The notes below the pieces were generated by a model, which did not search any database, was not told the origin of the DNA, and saw nothing but the letters and a program-made list of their open reading frames with translations. The position numbers and the translations under genes were made by a program. 64,000 bases of DNA from Chondrosia reniformis (taxonomy: Eukaryota; Porifera; Demospongiae; Chondrillida; Chondrillidae), in assembly GCA_947172415.1 (NCBI GenBank), contig OX359199.1, positions 4,180,001-4,244,000 of the forward strand, in the 5' to 3' direction. This document shows, in pieces, positions 1-9,670 of the stretch. Each line of letters opens with the position of its first letter. The stretch's first letter is position 1.

Positions 1-330
1 GTGCCTGTAGATGTACAAATACTCACAGTTTATGACAGTTAACCACAAAGGAACTCAAAAAATAGACTTTCCGAGTGTCCATAATACTGCATCCAAAAGA
101 ATCCAAAATCACCAACAACCAACTCTCCCAAATACACTTGTTCATAATATGTTGGTGTTGGGCTGTACCAGTACTCAGTACTCTATATACACCATATGAA
201 CTTCGTTTCATGTTTAACCACTCTAGGATTTATAGTCAAACTACAACTGTCCTCAAATTGTGTATACATTAAGTTAACAAAGAGAGAAAGTTAAGTTAAA
301 AGTAGCAATTGCCGTTAATTTAAAGCAAAT

Positions 331-375
331 GGCTTACTACAACCACTCTCTACCACTGAGCTATCACAACAACAA
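331..375 (-). repeat. tRNA-like (SINE head) fragment
   Basis: Read on the minus strand, this stretch contains TAGCTCAGTGGTAGAG, a near-perfect tRNA D-arm/A-box sequence. No matching T-arm or acceptor stem follows, so it is not a functional tRNA gene. It is probably the head of a decayed tRNA-derived SINE. Related fragments lie at 12000-12052 and 19700-19800. Confidence 0.45.
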
Positions 376-606
376 AATTACCCACTTTCCCACTTGATTA
401 TTTGGCTCAAACATATTGCTTATCTGACTGCTGCGACTGCCAAAACAATATAGCTCTACTCTTTGTGAAAGGGCCATTGAAACTATGTACACACATATTC
501 ACATGGTAAGGATTAAAAAACAGTGACTCCTATACTACTATCATTTTCTGGTTACATTGAGACAATATCTTGATACGTATGTATATATATATGACTGAGA
601 ACAAAC

Positions 607-3600
607 CATATCTGCTTGGTAGGCATAGTTCAATACATCACATCCAAAGGCTGTAGCTGCTTCCTGCAATAGTTTTGGTTCCACATCATCAAGCAAAATC
701 AGACCACTTGACCAAAAAGAAAGATGGACTTCCTTTGAAGCTTTACCCCGGAGCAAAATGACACGGGCATTGACCTATTAACAGGAAGGCACGGTGCATA
801 AGCACAGTTTGTAAGTGTAGGTAAATCTACATTCTCATGAATGAAGTACCAAATTTGGTAAAGTAGTTTCCATAACAAATATGCCTATGCAAATGTAAGA
901 AGTTTAGAATGCCTAAATAAGAATTGTAAAGGAATTCACATGGGTTCATGTAATTTAATTAAAACAATGTAAATATAACAAACATGTGATGTAGCATATT
1001 ACTATAATTATCAATAGACAGAAGGATAGCATGTAGCTATATAGGGACATTGTCAAAGATTTATATATAGTCTTGGTTCTGAATATAAAGGATTAATAGT
1101 AAATACACTATAGAAAGTTCACACAATCCCAAAGAGAGATTTACAAGATTAATGTTGATATGTAGACAATCATAGAGCATGCATTGGATTGGATTTGAGC
1201 AGAGTGGGAGGAGCTACAAGTGAGCAGAGTGGGAGGAGCTACAAGTGAGCAGAGTGGGAGGAGCTACAAGTGAGCAGAGTGGGAGGAGCTACAAGTGAGC
1301 AGAGTGGGAGGAGCTACAAGTGAGCAGAGTGGGAGGAGCTACAAGTGAGCAGAGTGGGAGGAGCTACAAGTGAGCAGAGTGGGAGGAGCTACAAGTGAGC
1401 AGAGTGGGAGGAGCTACAAGTGAGCAGAGTGGGAGGAGCTACAAGTGAGCAGAGTGGGAGGAGCTACAAGTGAGCAGAGTGGGAGGAGCTACAAGTGAGC
1501 AGAGTGGGAGGAGCTACAAGTGAGCAGAGTGGGAGGAGCTACAAGTGAGCAGAGTGGGAGGAGCTACAAGTGAGCAGAGTGGGAGGAGCTACAAGTGAGC
1601 AGAGCAGATAACAGGAGCAGCACTTGAAAGGAGGGTAACGAATGATTAAACAAGGTAAAGTAGAAACAGTACTAAAGTACACTAAAAATGATGACATTGG
1701 AAAAGTTCAAATCTATTGCAAGACTTCAAATACTTAAATCAAAAGTATTTCTCATTAGGTCATCCTCCAGTATCACAATACACTGTTAAAAATATTAAAA
1801 TAACCTTGTTAGGTAACACTATTGGTTACACTGTTAGTTAGAAACATACATACCCATGGAGCCATTTACTTAGGGTACTGCATCTAATCACCTGTTTCAT
1901 CATCTACAACTTCCAAAGTGGCAGTTGTAACAAGGCAAGGTTTATATGAAGTTAAGAACACCAATAAAAGTTTTTGGAATATCAAAATATCAAACACCTG
2001 CTGTTACATTGTGAATTCATTTGCTCTACAGTTCATCTCTTCTAAAGGATATTACCATAAAAGGAATTGATATTGTTTCATAATTACCCCAATTTATATA
2101 TATGAGTCTATTGCAACATACATACATATGTACTATGTACTATATGTACATCTTATTTATATTCGAACCTCCTTTACAAACTTTATTGTGAGGAAATCAC
2201 TAAAGAAGCAATACATAAAACTAAGCATACATACATACGTAGATAGGTACTTATCTTGAACATATTATTTCCCACAAAACAACCCATTTGCTATAATTAG
2301 TTCTAAATATGTACATTCTGGTATGCAATACTATTGAAACAGAGATAACTACAACACAGCTTAGAGATCCTTTTTTAAATATTTAGGAAGTTCCCAGGAT
2401 GTTTTCAAATGTGAATATACATTATCCAAATAACAAAGAGACGTATTATTAATTATTTCCATAAGATAGGAAATTTAATAGGCCATTGAGGTGATTGAGG
2501 AAATTAAGAAAATAGCTTCTATTTCCCAGTGACACTCACGTACACTCACGTACACTCAATGATGTCATGGCGAAAATGAAAGTATTTTTACCTCCAAATA
2601 AACTACAGGGAAATGGAATTGATTATCATACTTCTTATACAACAAAGGTTTAGCCTCAACACATTATGGAAAAGAGTTTCAATACATACTATACTATACT
2701 ATATCAAAGGAAACTAACCCATACCCACTCTGGAACTTTAGAACACTTTGAAAGTGCATTAATCACCTAAATAAAGTAATGTTAGCATAGACTTGACCTG
2801 TATAGCCCTAAGTGCAACATATAATGTATACGTACGTACACATGACTACCCCAACCAACCAACGGTTACAAGGCTGAAACAAGAGACAAAAGAAAAACAG
2901 ACTCTTCCACATAGGGGGATAAGCTATTAGAAAGATTACCATTAAGTTTAACACTAGTAATGGACTGCCCTTTAGTCTATTCTTCTTGGAGCCAACCTAC
3001 TCTTCCTACACCACATACAATATATTCAGGTTGTCTCTCCTTATGCAAAGAGGATTATAAAGCTTGGCCTTCACATAGTTGCATGCATGACATTCTGCCA
3101 GTTCATACACAAGCCTTCCAACAACAATAGCAATGTCTATAAGACATTCACATCTCAATAAACTACAACAAGAGATATTTCTCATGTACTAACTATTCCT
3201 ATTGTATTCGTAAAGAAAACAGCAAAAAGTTGAAGTATGTACCTTCTTAATGTGTGCCAGCACTGCTTCCAACCAACAAAGCTCTGCTGTTCCACTACAG
3301 GTAGCCACTCCACTCCTCAGAGGGCTGCCAATCTCACACTGATCCACACTTCCAGTTAACCCTTTATGTTTGTAATAGGGATTCAGGTCAGAATCAAACA
3401 CCAACACGCCAAATGAGGCCTTTGGCTTTGGCAACCTCTTGATATGTTGAACAACACTTGGTAATATCTTGAAAAGAAGTGAATTTTCAAACACTAATGA
3501 TTTCTGTTCTACTGTATTAACAGCCGTTTGAATAAAAACCTTCTCATCTTGAAACCTGTAAGTATACATAAGTATATATATTTGAGATACGTAGTTCATC

Positions 3601-6600
3601 TTTTAGTCTTTTGAGCATCTAGATTGGTGTAGTTAGAAGAAATCCCTATCATCTATACATGATCATATAAAATGGGAGATAAATGGTACATGCACTATAC
3701 AAATAAGACAATGGATAATATATAAAGTAGTCTACTGTACGTATATGGGGTTGATGCATGTATGCATAATCTAAACATGCATGGCCCAATGGAGAAGTAG
3801 AGAAAAAGAAGAAGAAATCTCTTGTGTTCTCATCCAACGTTCTCACTAGGTTTAGTTCCCTATAGGCCCTTTACTCTAAAGTAGATGTAGCAGGTTAAAA
3901 ACTGGTGTGTTAGATCATTCATACATCAAAACTAAGAGTTGGTTTTATGCTAACATTTTAACCCCATGATGTGTATAGATTGCTTATACAGTCCACAAAC
4001 CAACATACTTAATTTACTACAGTTCTGAAAAATTGAGTCCACAGACCAACATACTTAATTTACTACAGTTCTGAAAAATTGAGAAATAATAATGATTCTG
4101 AATTACCATAACATTACAGGTACGTAAGCCATTCACATGAATACCTTAAATGGTAATTTGTGTTGCTGTAGAATTATTGAAAAAAAGAATATAATACTAA
4201 TTGTAAAGTATGTATATATTTATTCCATTTGCTGTACTTTTACTTGTAAAATGACTTTAAATTTCCTTACAAATAATTTAGTGGTCAAAAGTGTATACGT
4301 ACAAGTTATGCAAAACTCTAAACTATACATACCAAACCAAAGGAAATGTTATCAGTTAACAGGAAACTATGAGTTTGGAATGTACGTATACATATCATAA
4401 TGAAATGTTTAATACAAAATGAAAAAGAGACAAGATTAGCCAGGAAGCTTATAAGAATAGTCATATTGCATGAAAACACAGAAGTACATATATACGTATG
4501 TACATACATATATAAATATATATATACATACATATGGTGTACTTACTGAAAATGGCTGAAATTTTCACAATCTAGAATTCCTTGACCAATTAAACACTTA
4601 ACAGCTAAACCATGAAATATTTTGTTTCTTGTTGGACACAAAGCTGACATCAAGTAATGAAGAAAGTCTACATAATCATGGGAATGTGATTCAGTCTGTG
4701 ATGTAGCAGAAAAGTTTTTAACATGGAAGTAGTTATTTACACTCTGCCATGATGAGCATATAGGGAATCCCTGCACCTCTTGGGAAAGGCCTGTGAAAGA
4801 TACAATGGTACCCCCCTTCACGTTAGAATTTTGATTGCTATTCAGCAAGGAAGATGTGCCAACTGAAAAGTGTCTGCTATAGTGTGATAACCTTTCCCCG
4901 ATTCTATTCTGTGCTGAAACTGATTTCATTCCAGCTATGTTCCTGACTACCTTCAAATTGGACAACTTCCTAGTTGCCGAAGACACTTCCTTATTGGTCA
5001 ATAGAATGGCTGGTGGATTTTGAAAACTGGAATTCATATTTTTTATGTAAAACTGAAACATATCATCAATCCCTAGGCTGTTAGACTGAATTACATCACG
5101 ACAAACTGCCAAAGAGTCGTTAAACCAATACAAAACAGCTGGCAGGGGAATTCCCTAACACAAATAGGCATCAAGCAGTCAATTAGTACTACATTTACAG
5201 TATACCTAACAAACAGCAAGCAGTAAGACTCTCTTAAGTGCAGTCAAGTCAAATAAAATTACCACAACCACATTCCATACAACTTGTATTCCACCAAGAG
5301 CCCCTACCCTGCCTTGTTACATGTACCTACGTATCTATTGTACAAGGACTGGTATTATGAACTCACCTGCTCTAGCAGGCTTGCCACTTCACCCGTCCAC
5401 AAGGCACACATGACTATTAGAGAGGTACAGCCACAGTGATGGGTCCTCTGGTGACTGTAGCACAGGTCATGCAGTAACGTAAAAACAGGATGCTGCAGAT
5501 AAGTAGGATAAAGACCACTTAATAAGATACCTATTTAAGAAGAGCCAATAGAATGACATCAACAACAAAATATTCAAGTGGTTTTGAGTCCAAACATGCA
5601 ATACATTGGCCAATTAAGGACTTTGCACATTGACTATTATGTATGTACCTATGTACTACACATATGTATAGAGGTTATTCATGAACTGCCGTTAATGATA
5701 TTCATCATGGATACTGTTGCTAGGGTGCCATCTTGAGTGGCAAGAACGTACGGTGAAGTGTTATTGTTATATGGCTGAAGCATGATTTTTGGTGTATTAC
5801 AGCGAATTGGAGGAGAAAGCCAAGACTAGATATAAAGAAAAGTTGCAATTGCTTGGAGGGATTACGGACTTTAAGTGGCAACCGGGAGGTTCACTTGACT
5901 GGATTCGGTGGCCAGACGTTGGATATCCTGATATCTACAATTATCTCATCGACTCGCCAAGTGTCTACACCGGAGAGAGCTTGGATGGTATCTCGGCAAC
6001 ATGAACACTATCCACCTAGCCATTCACAAAGAAGTTGTAAACATCAAGACGTTTGTACACTTTCAACTCCTGCAAGCACTCTTATCTGCTCATGTCAGAC
6101 ACTCTCAAAGGATCACAGCTACACCCATGAAAGCTTAGGTGGCTGTCAAACGAGACAGGCCTGTAATCTGTGCACATTGCACAGGCATGGCAGGGCTTGG
6201 AGAGGCTTGTTCGCACATAGCCGCTGTTTTGTTTACAGTCGAAGCAAATACGCTCACCAAAAAGACCTTCAGCAGTACATCTCTGCCATGTTCATGGCTT
6301 CCACCGTCTTTTCACTCTGTAGTACCTTTCGCTCAGCTGGGAGATAACAACTTTTCAACTACAAAAGCGGCAATGCATTACATCCCCAGAGAACAGCAGT
6401 GGATCCTCTTGCAAACAGCGGTCTTTGCAGGTACCTACACCAACTGAAAAGGAGGTCCAGAGACAGTATGCACAGTTGTCCAAGTGCAGGAAGACTGTTT
6501 CACTGTCTTTGGTACCAACATACTGTGAGCGGTTCATCCCATTGAGTGTGAAGGGAGCTTCATCAATACTAACAGAAACTGCTGGAATTTAGAAAGTGTA

Positions 6601-7884
6601 GTTCTGCCATCTTGAACAGCAACACTTACAAAGTTAAAAACTGCCAGCAAAGTGGCAAAGCTTGGCAGACCTGTGTAATACTTCACCCTAGTATCGTCCC
6701 CTTCCAACGAGTGTTCATCCATAACATGGCACTTGATAGTGTCTCTCAACTTCTGATTAGTGCTTGTCAACTCAATACATTGTGTTCTCCAGCTGCAGCT
6801 TGTTTGTCACTGTCAGCATCCTTTCTCTTCTTTGTAGCTGATAACCTTTTGTACCTGTTCAAATCCTTGGCTCTCTTCCTTTTCAAAGGACTTGGTACGT
6901 GTTTAAAGATGGTAGGAACATATTACGGGGACAGCGGATCGGTGCTCTTCTCTCCAGAGACAAAATGTTCACTACAGAATCATGAATGCTCATTTGGAAC
7001 CCAATCCTTCTGATTTACAGCTGCTATCCACAACGCTCTTCTCGCCAGATCATCAGGAAAATGGTAGAAGTGAACCAATGATCCTTTAGTGAATCTATTT
7101 GTGCAATGAACGGCACAACAGCTCTTTCCCATGGTCGTCTACGCACTTTGGGTGGTGTTTCTTGCCACTCATGATGCCCGGAAGTATATTCATGAGTGTC
7201 ATGTGACGTGGCCTGAATAACCTCTATACTGTGGGTAATCATAGGTAGTGTATTATGCTAAATGCCCAAGTGACCAAAGTTTTGGTTGAGGGACTGAAGT
7301 CTGTCAAAATGACAACTGGTGACTATCCCCCACAATGGAAAAATGTTGAAAGACCTAAACGGTTTTGCCTTCCTTAGGGCTCACCAATGTTTGTGTATTC
7401 ACAATGAAAAGGGAGTCAAATGTACATGAGAGACAGTCATTGGCTGTCAATTCAAAAGGTCTTTGATCTCCCAACCAAGATAAGACTTTAGTCACTTGGT
7501 TGATTTGGTGTAATGTACATACTGCATATATGTATGTAGGTAAGGAATGTATACACATATTATATGCTCAACACACTTTAATTTGAAGGTGATCCAACAA
7601 CTTAATGCTTTCACTGAATATGCATGATTTACTTGAATCTTCACTGAAAAAGCATTTCAACCTTTTACGTAAAATAAAAATTGCAAACATTAATAAATTA
7701 CATGACGATATATTCCTGTCACTTACATTTTGTGAGGCCCCAGTAAGCTCTTGACAGAGTAAACTAGTGAAAAGATATGAAAATGAAGTTACATTTATTT
7801 AAACATAAAAACCGGCAGGGAGTCTTACAAACTGCCTTTAATACCATAACAGCCTGTTCCATGGAAGCCATATTTCCTCGCCAT
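607..7884 (-). CDS. BBS12: BBS12-like chaperonin-family protein (3' end incomplete)
   Basis: Group II chaperonin-like protein. In animals BBS12 works with MKKS and BBS10 to assemble the BBSome, the ciliary cargo adaptor. Exons from the start: about 7828-7884, 7727-7763, 7577-7643, 5367-5492, 4547-5154, 3243-3555, 607-774. Phases agree from exon 2 onward; the exon 1 donor is ambiguous by 4 nt. Family features in order: a VKSLLGPHK N-terminal loop, the helix CGCTSLIVMCALWTGEVASL followed by GIPLPAVLYWF, the segment LSHYSRHF, FGVLVFDSDLNPYYKHKG, and VNARVILLRGKAS then LQEAATAFGCDVLNYAY. This order fits what I remember of BBS12. The last 200 or so residues are missing. A possible further exon (about 30-162, containing VVGDFGFFW) could continue the gene past the left edge, but its splice phase is uncertain. 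Intron 3 contains the 5669-7226 transposon. Confidence 0.82.
1197..1604. repeat. 25-bp minisatellite, 16 copies plus a partial
   Basis: The unit GAGCAGAGTGGGAGGAGCTACAAGT repeats head to tail with essentially no divergence from 1197 to 1596. A partial unit follows. It lies in the BBS12 intron between the exons at 607-774 and 3243-3555. It is purine-rich on the plus strand. There are no spacers, so it is not a CRISPR-like array. The near identity suggests recent expansion or homogenisation. Confidence 0.95.
3781..3875 (-). repeat. Interspersed repeat, family 1 (short copy)
   Basis: Contains the minus-strand words GGGAACTAAACC, GATGAGAACACAAGAG and TTCTCCATTGGGCCA in the same order as longer copies at 8886-9070, 23577-23745 and 45543-45700. 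It lies in a BBS12 intron. No coding capacity is visible. Confidence 0.6.
3991..4082. repeat. 46-bp tandem duplication
   Basis: Two adjacent 46-bp units (3991-4036 and 4037-4082) differ at a single position (CAAAC versus CAGAC). The location is intronic in BBS12, and no function is apparent. Confidence 0.9.
5789..6345 (+). pseudogene. YqaJ/SWIM-type transposon protein remnant
   Basis: An open N-terminal piece resembles the start of the metazoan SWIM-finger/YqaJ family (YSELEEKAKTRYKEKLQLLG). The frame is then lost. A second piece reads VRHSQR, an in-frame TAG at about 6136, then VAVKRDRPVICAHCTGMAGL and ACSHIAAVLF. The CxC...CxH pattern is the SWIM zinc finger. The YqaJ nuclease domain that should follow is absent; sequence past about 6345 is antisense to the transposase remnant. 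At least one frameshift and one nonsense codon make it non-functional. Confidence 0.72.
6350..7132 (-). pseudogene. THAP-domain transposase remnant
   Basis: From the ATG at 7132 the minus strand reads MGKSCCAVHCTNRF, then HFYHFPDDLARRALW and FCSEHFVSG. This is a complete THAP zinc-finger signature (C-x3-C ... C-x2-H, with the W and FP landmarks). It is followed by a basic linker and VKYYTGLPSFATLLAVFNFV, typical of the region before the DDE domain in THAP/DDE_Tnp_4 transposases. In-frame stops occur after NEHS and after DPLSP, and there are later frameshifts. The catalytic core is missing. Confidence 0.78.
7267..7499. repeat. MITE-like inverted-repeat element (family 2)
   Basis: The left end (CAAGTGACCAAAGT...TTGGTTGAGGGA) is matched by the reverse complement of the right end (CCAAGTGACTAAAGTC...TTGGTTGGGA). 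The terminal repeats are about 30 bp and imperfect. Related single-ended pieces occur at 12850-12945 and 42128-42236. No coding capacity. It lies in the same BBS12 intron as the larger transposon. Confidence 0.65.
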
Positions 7885-7897
7885 ACTACTGATTAAA
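7885..7897. promoter_or_regulatory. 13-bp gap between divergent BBS12 and ORMDL start codons
   Basis: The minus-strand ATG of BBS12 (7882-7884) and the plus-strand ATG of ORMDL (7898-7900) are separated by 13 bp. Neither gene can have its own upstream promoter and 5' UTR here unless transcripts overlap the other gene's first exon or translation starts further in. No TATA box is visible. It is presumably a shared bidirectional start region (inference). Confidence 0.55.
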
Positions 7898-9303
7898 ATG
7901 GCCGACGTAGGAGATTCAAATAAGAATGTGTCTTGGGTCAACAGTAAGGGAGCTTGGCTAGCGTACATTTTAATTGTCTTCGGAATGCATTTCTTCTTAA
8001 TGACGATACCCATATTTAGCGTGCCAGTGATATGGACATTAACGAACATTGTACACAGTCTTGTGAGTCCGAGATTAGCAATTTATTTCCTAATCCACGT
8101 TTTAATATGTAAATGATTATAATGTACTTAAAGTTGGTAGCAATTCTATTCCTTTGCCGCATCCATTGTCTTCTAAATAGGTGGTGTATGCGGTGTTTCA
8201 TCACGTCAAAGGCGTACCGTACATCTCCGAAGACCAAGGAGCCGTAAGACAGCTCACTTACTGGGAACAGATGGAAATAGCAGGAGATCCACTCGCTACT
8301 TCTAGAAAGTTTTTCATCGTATTTCCAGTAATTCTGTGAGTAGACACTTTTTGTGCACAATACGTGGAAGCATATGATACCTCTAGGATCTGAATGTCCA
8401 CTAGCCATGGTTTAGTATACAATAGCCAATGTACAAATATCTCAAAAGGATTTAATGAACAATAAACCAGTTCCAAGCAAAACACAATGCAAGTTCCAAA
8501 AGGCCCTATCACTTTTGTCAAAATTCTTCCTATATTTATATGCCTATAAAAGTCCTTCCTTCCTCCCACCCTTCACTGCATCATGCATGTAGCTATCATG
8601 CAGCATGTAACACCTCCCTGTACCACAACTTATGTAGTCTATTAAGAGCTTTAAAATGCTGTGTGGACTAGTTACTAATGCCATTAAAATGGGCTATTAC
8701 AAATTATGTTACTCTAATTTTTAATGATGTCTGCATGCTTGAAGAGCTTTTCCAGCTAAAGTAGTATTTCAGGGATGTTGGCCATAAGACTAGCAATTAG
8801 ATCACCACACTGTCCTGCATCTAAATGATGAAAAATCTAATATATACCATTTTCCTACATGCTATGCCTATTCTGTAAAAAAGCCTATAGGGGAACTAAA
8901 CCTGAAGAGAGCTTTGGATGAAGATACAGGATCGAGTCTTTTCTTTTTTTTTCCTTTCTTTCATTTCTTCTTCTCCACTGGGCCAGACAGACAGCTGTTT
9001 CTGGGAATTCCACCCTTCATCAGTAATCATGGGGGTCTTCGTCTTTTGATCTTCTGTGAATGTCATCCTGCTGTATATACAGTGCAAGTTAAAATATAGT
9101 AATCTAATATACGTACGTAATTATATGTATAAATAATCTATCTACATATCACTATCTCTACTTTTAGCTTCTTTTTAGCCAGCTTCTACACTGAATACCA
9201 GTTTAACCACTTTATTGTAAACCTGATGGCACTCCTGGTTGCAGTGGTACCCAAGTTTCCAATGTTTCACAAGTTTCGTTTATTCAAAATTAACAAATAC
9301 TAA
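7898..9303 (+). CDS. ORMDL: ORMDL sphingolipid-biosynthesis regulator
   Basis: ER membrane protein that inhibits serine palmitoyltransferase and so sets the rate of sphingolipid synthesis. Exons: 7898-8062, 8181-8335, 9168-9303, with compatible phases and a product of about 151 residues, close to the usual 153. Hallmarks: an N-terminal NVSWVNSKGAWLAYILIVFG, PVIWTLTNIVHS in the second membrane segment, HHVKGVPY, LTYWEQM, SRKFFIVFPVILFFLASFYT and a C-terminal KFRLFKINKY. Four hydrophobic segments are visible. The start lies 13 bp from the divergent BBS12 start, and BBS5 lies convergent 367 bp downstream. Intron 2 contains a family 1 repeat. Nothing suggests decay. Confidence 0.95.
8886..9070 (+). 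repeat. Interspersed repeat, family 1 (full copy)
   Basis: Begins GGGGAACTAAACCTGAAGAG, passes through a T/C-rich tract and CTGGGCCAGACAG, and ends in TTCTGGGAATTCCACCC plus TTCATCAGT. The same blocks occur at 23577-23745 (opposite strand) and 45543-45700, with a short copy at 3781-3875. No protein is encoded. It lies in ORMDL intron 2. Confidence 0.75.
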
Positions 9304-9670
9304 ACACTTATGTTACTGTCATATGCTACTGTATGTATGGTTTTGAATGGCTGTATGTGGACTAATCTTGTGAGACTAGCATGCCTACTTGAAACTGCTG
9401 TATCCCCACAGCAGCTTGCTATCTTCTATACATGTGCAATGTATAATGTAAGTGATATTCAAACCACAAGTGTTGTCAATCTAGTCTGCAGTATATAGTA
9501 TCATTTCATGAACATACAATCTAGTCTCTCGTCAGATCTGCTGTGTCGTAAAGTAACAATACCTTTACAGACAATCAATTTTACTTGAGATTAAAATAAG
9601 AACATACATATACACAGCAATACATGATGATGTTACTGATGGAAAGACTCTTTTCAGTTAGAATAATCAG
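9304..9670. other. Convergent intergenic region, ORMDL and BBS5 3' ends
   Basis: These 367 bp hold the 3' ends of two convergent genes. I see no open reading frame of note, no repeat copy and no structured RNA. Polyadenylation presumably occurs here for both transcripts. Confidence 0.5.

Larger units (their letters stand above)
5669..7226. mobile_element. Decayed DNA transposon (ISL2EU/IS4EU-like) with TIRs and two dead genes
   Basis: The 15-bp sequence TATAGAGGTTATTCA at 5667-5681 is repeated in perfect inverse orientation at 7214-7228. The outer TA on each side may be a 2-bp target duplication. Inside are two convergent degenerate genes: a YqaJ/SWIM-type protein on the plus strand and a THAP-domain transposase on the minus strand. 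From memory, this gene pair with short target duplications is characteristic of the ISL2EU (IS4EU) superfamily. The element is about 1.56 kb and sits in BBS12 intron 3. Internal deletions and several stops show it is dead. Confidence 0.75.

Noticed and set aside
1197-1604. CRISPR-like array
   Set aside because: Direct tandem units with no spacers, in a eukaryotic intron.
6612-7013. Plus-strand 133-residue frame
   Set aside because: Antisense of the THAP transposase remnant, which explains the sequence far better.
8914-9099. Plus and minus frames inside ORMDL intron 2
   Set aside because: Within the family 1 repeat; other copies do not preserve these frames.
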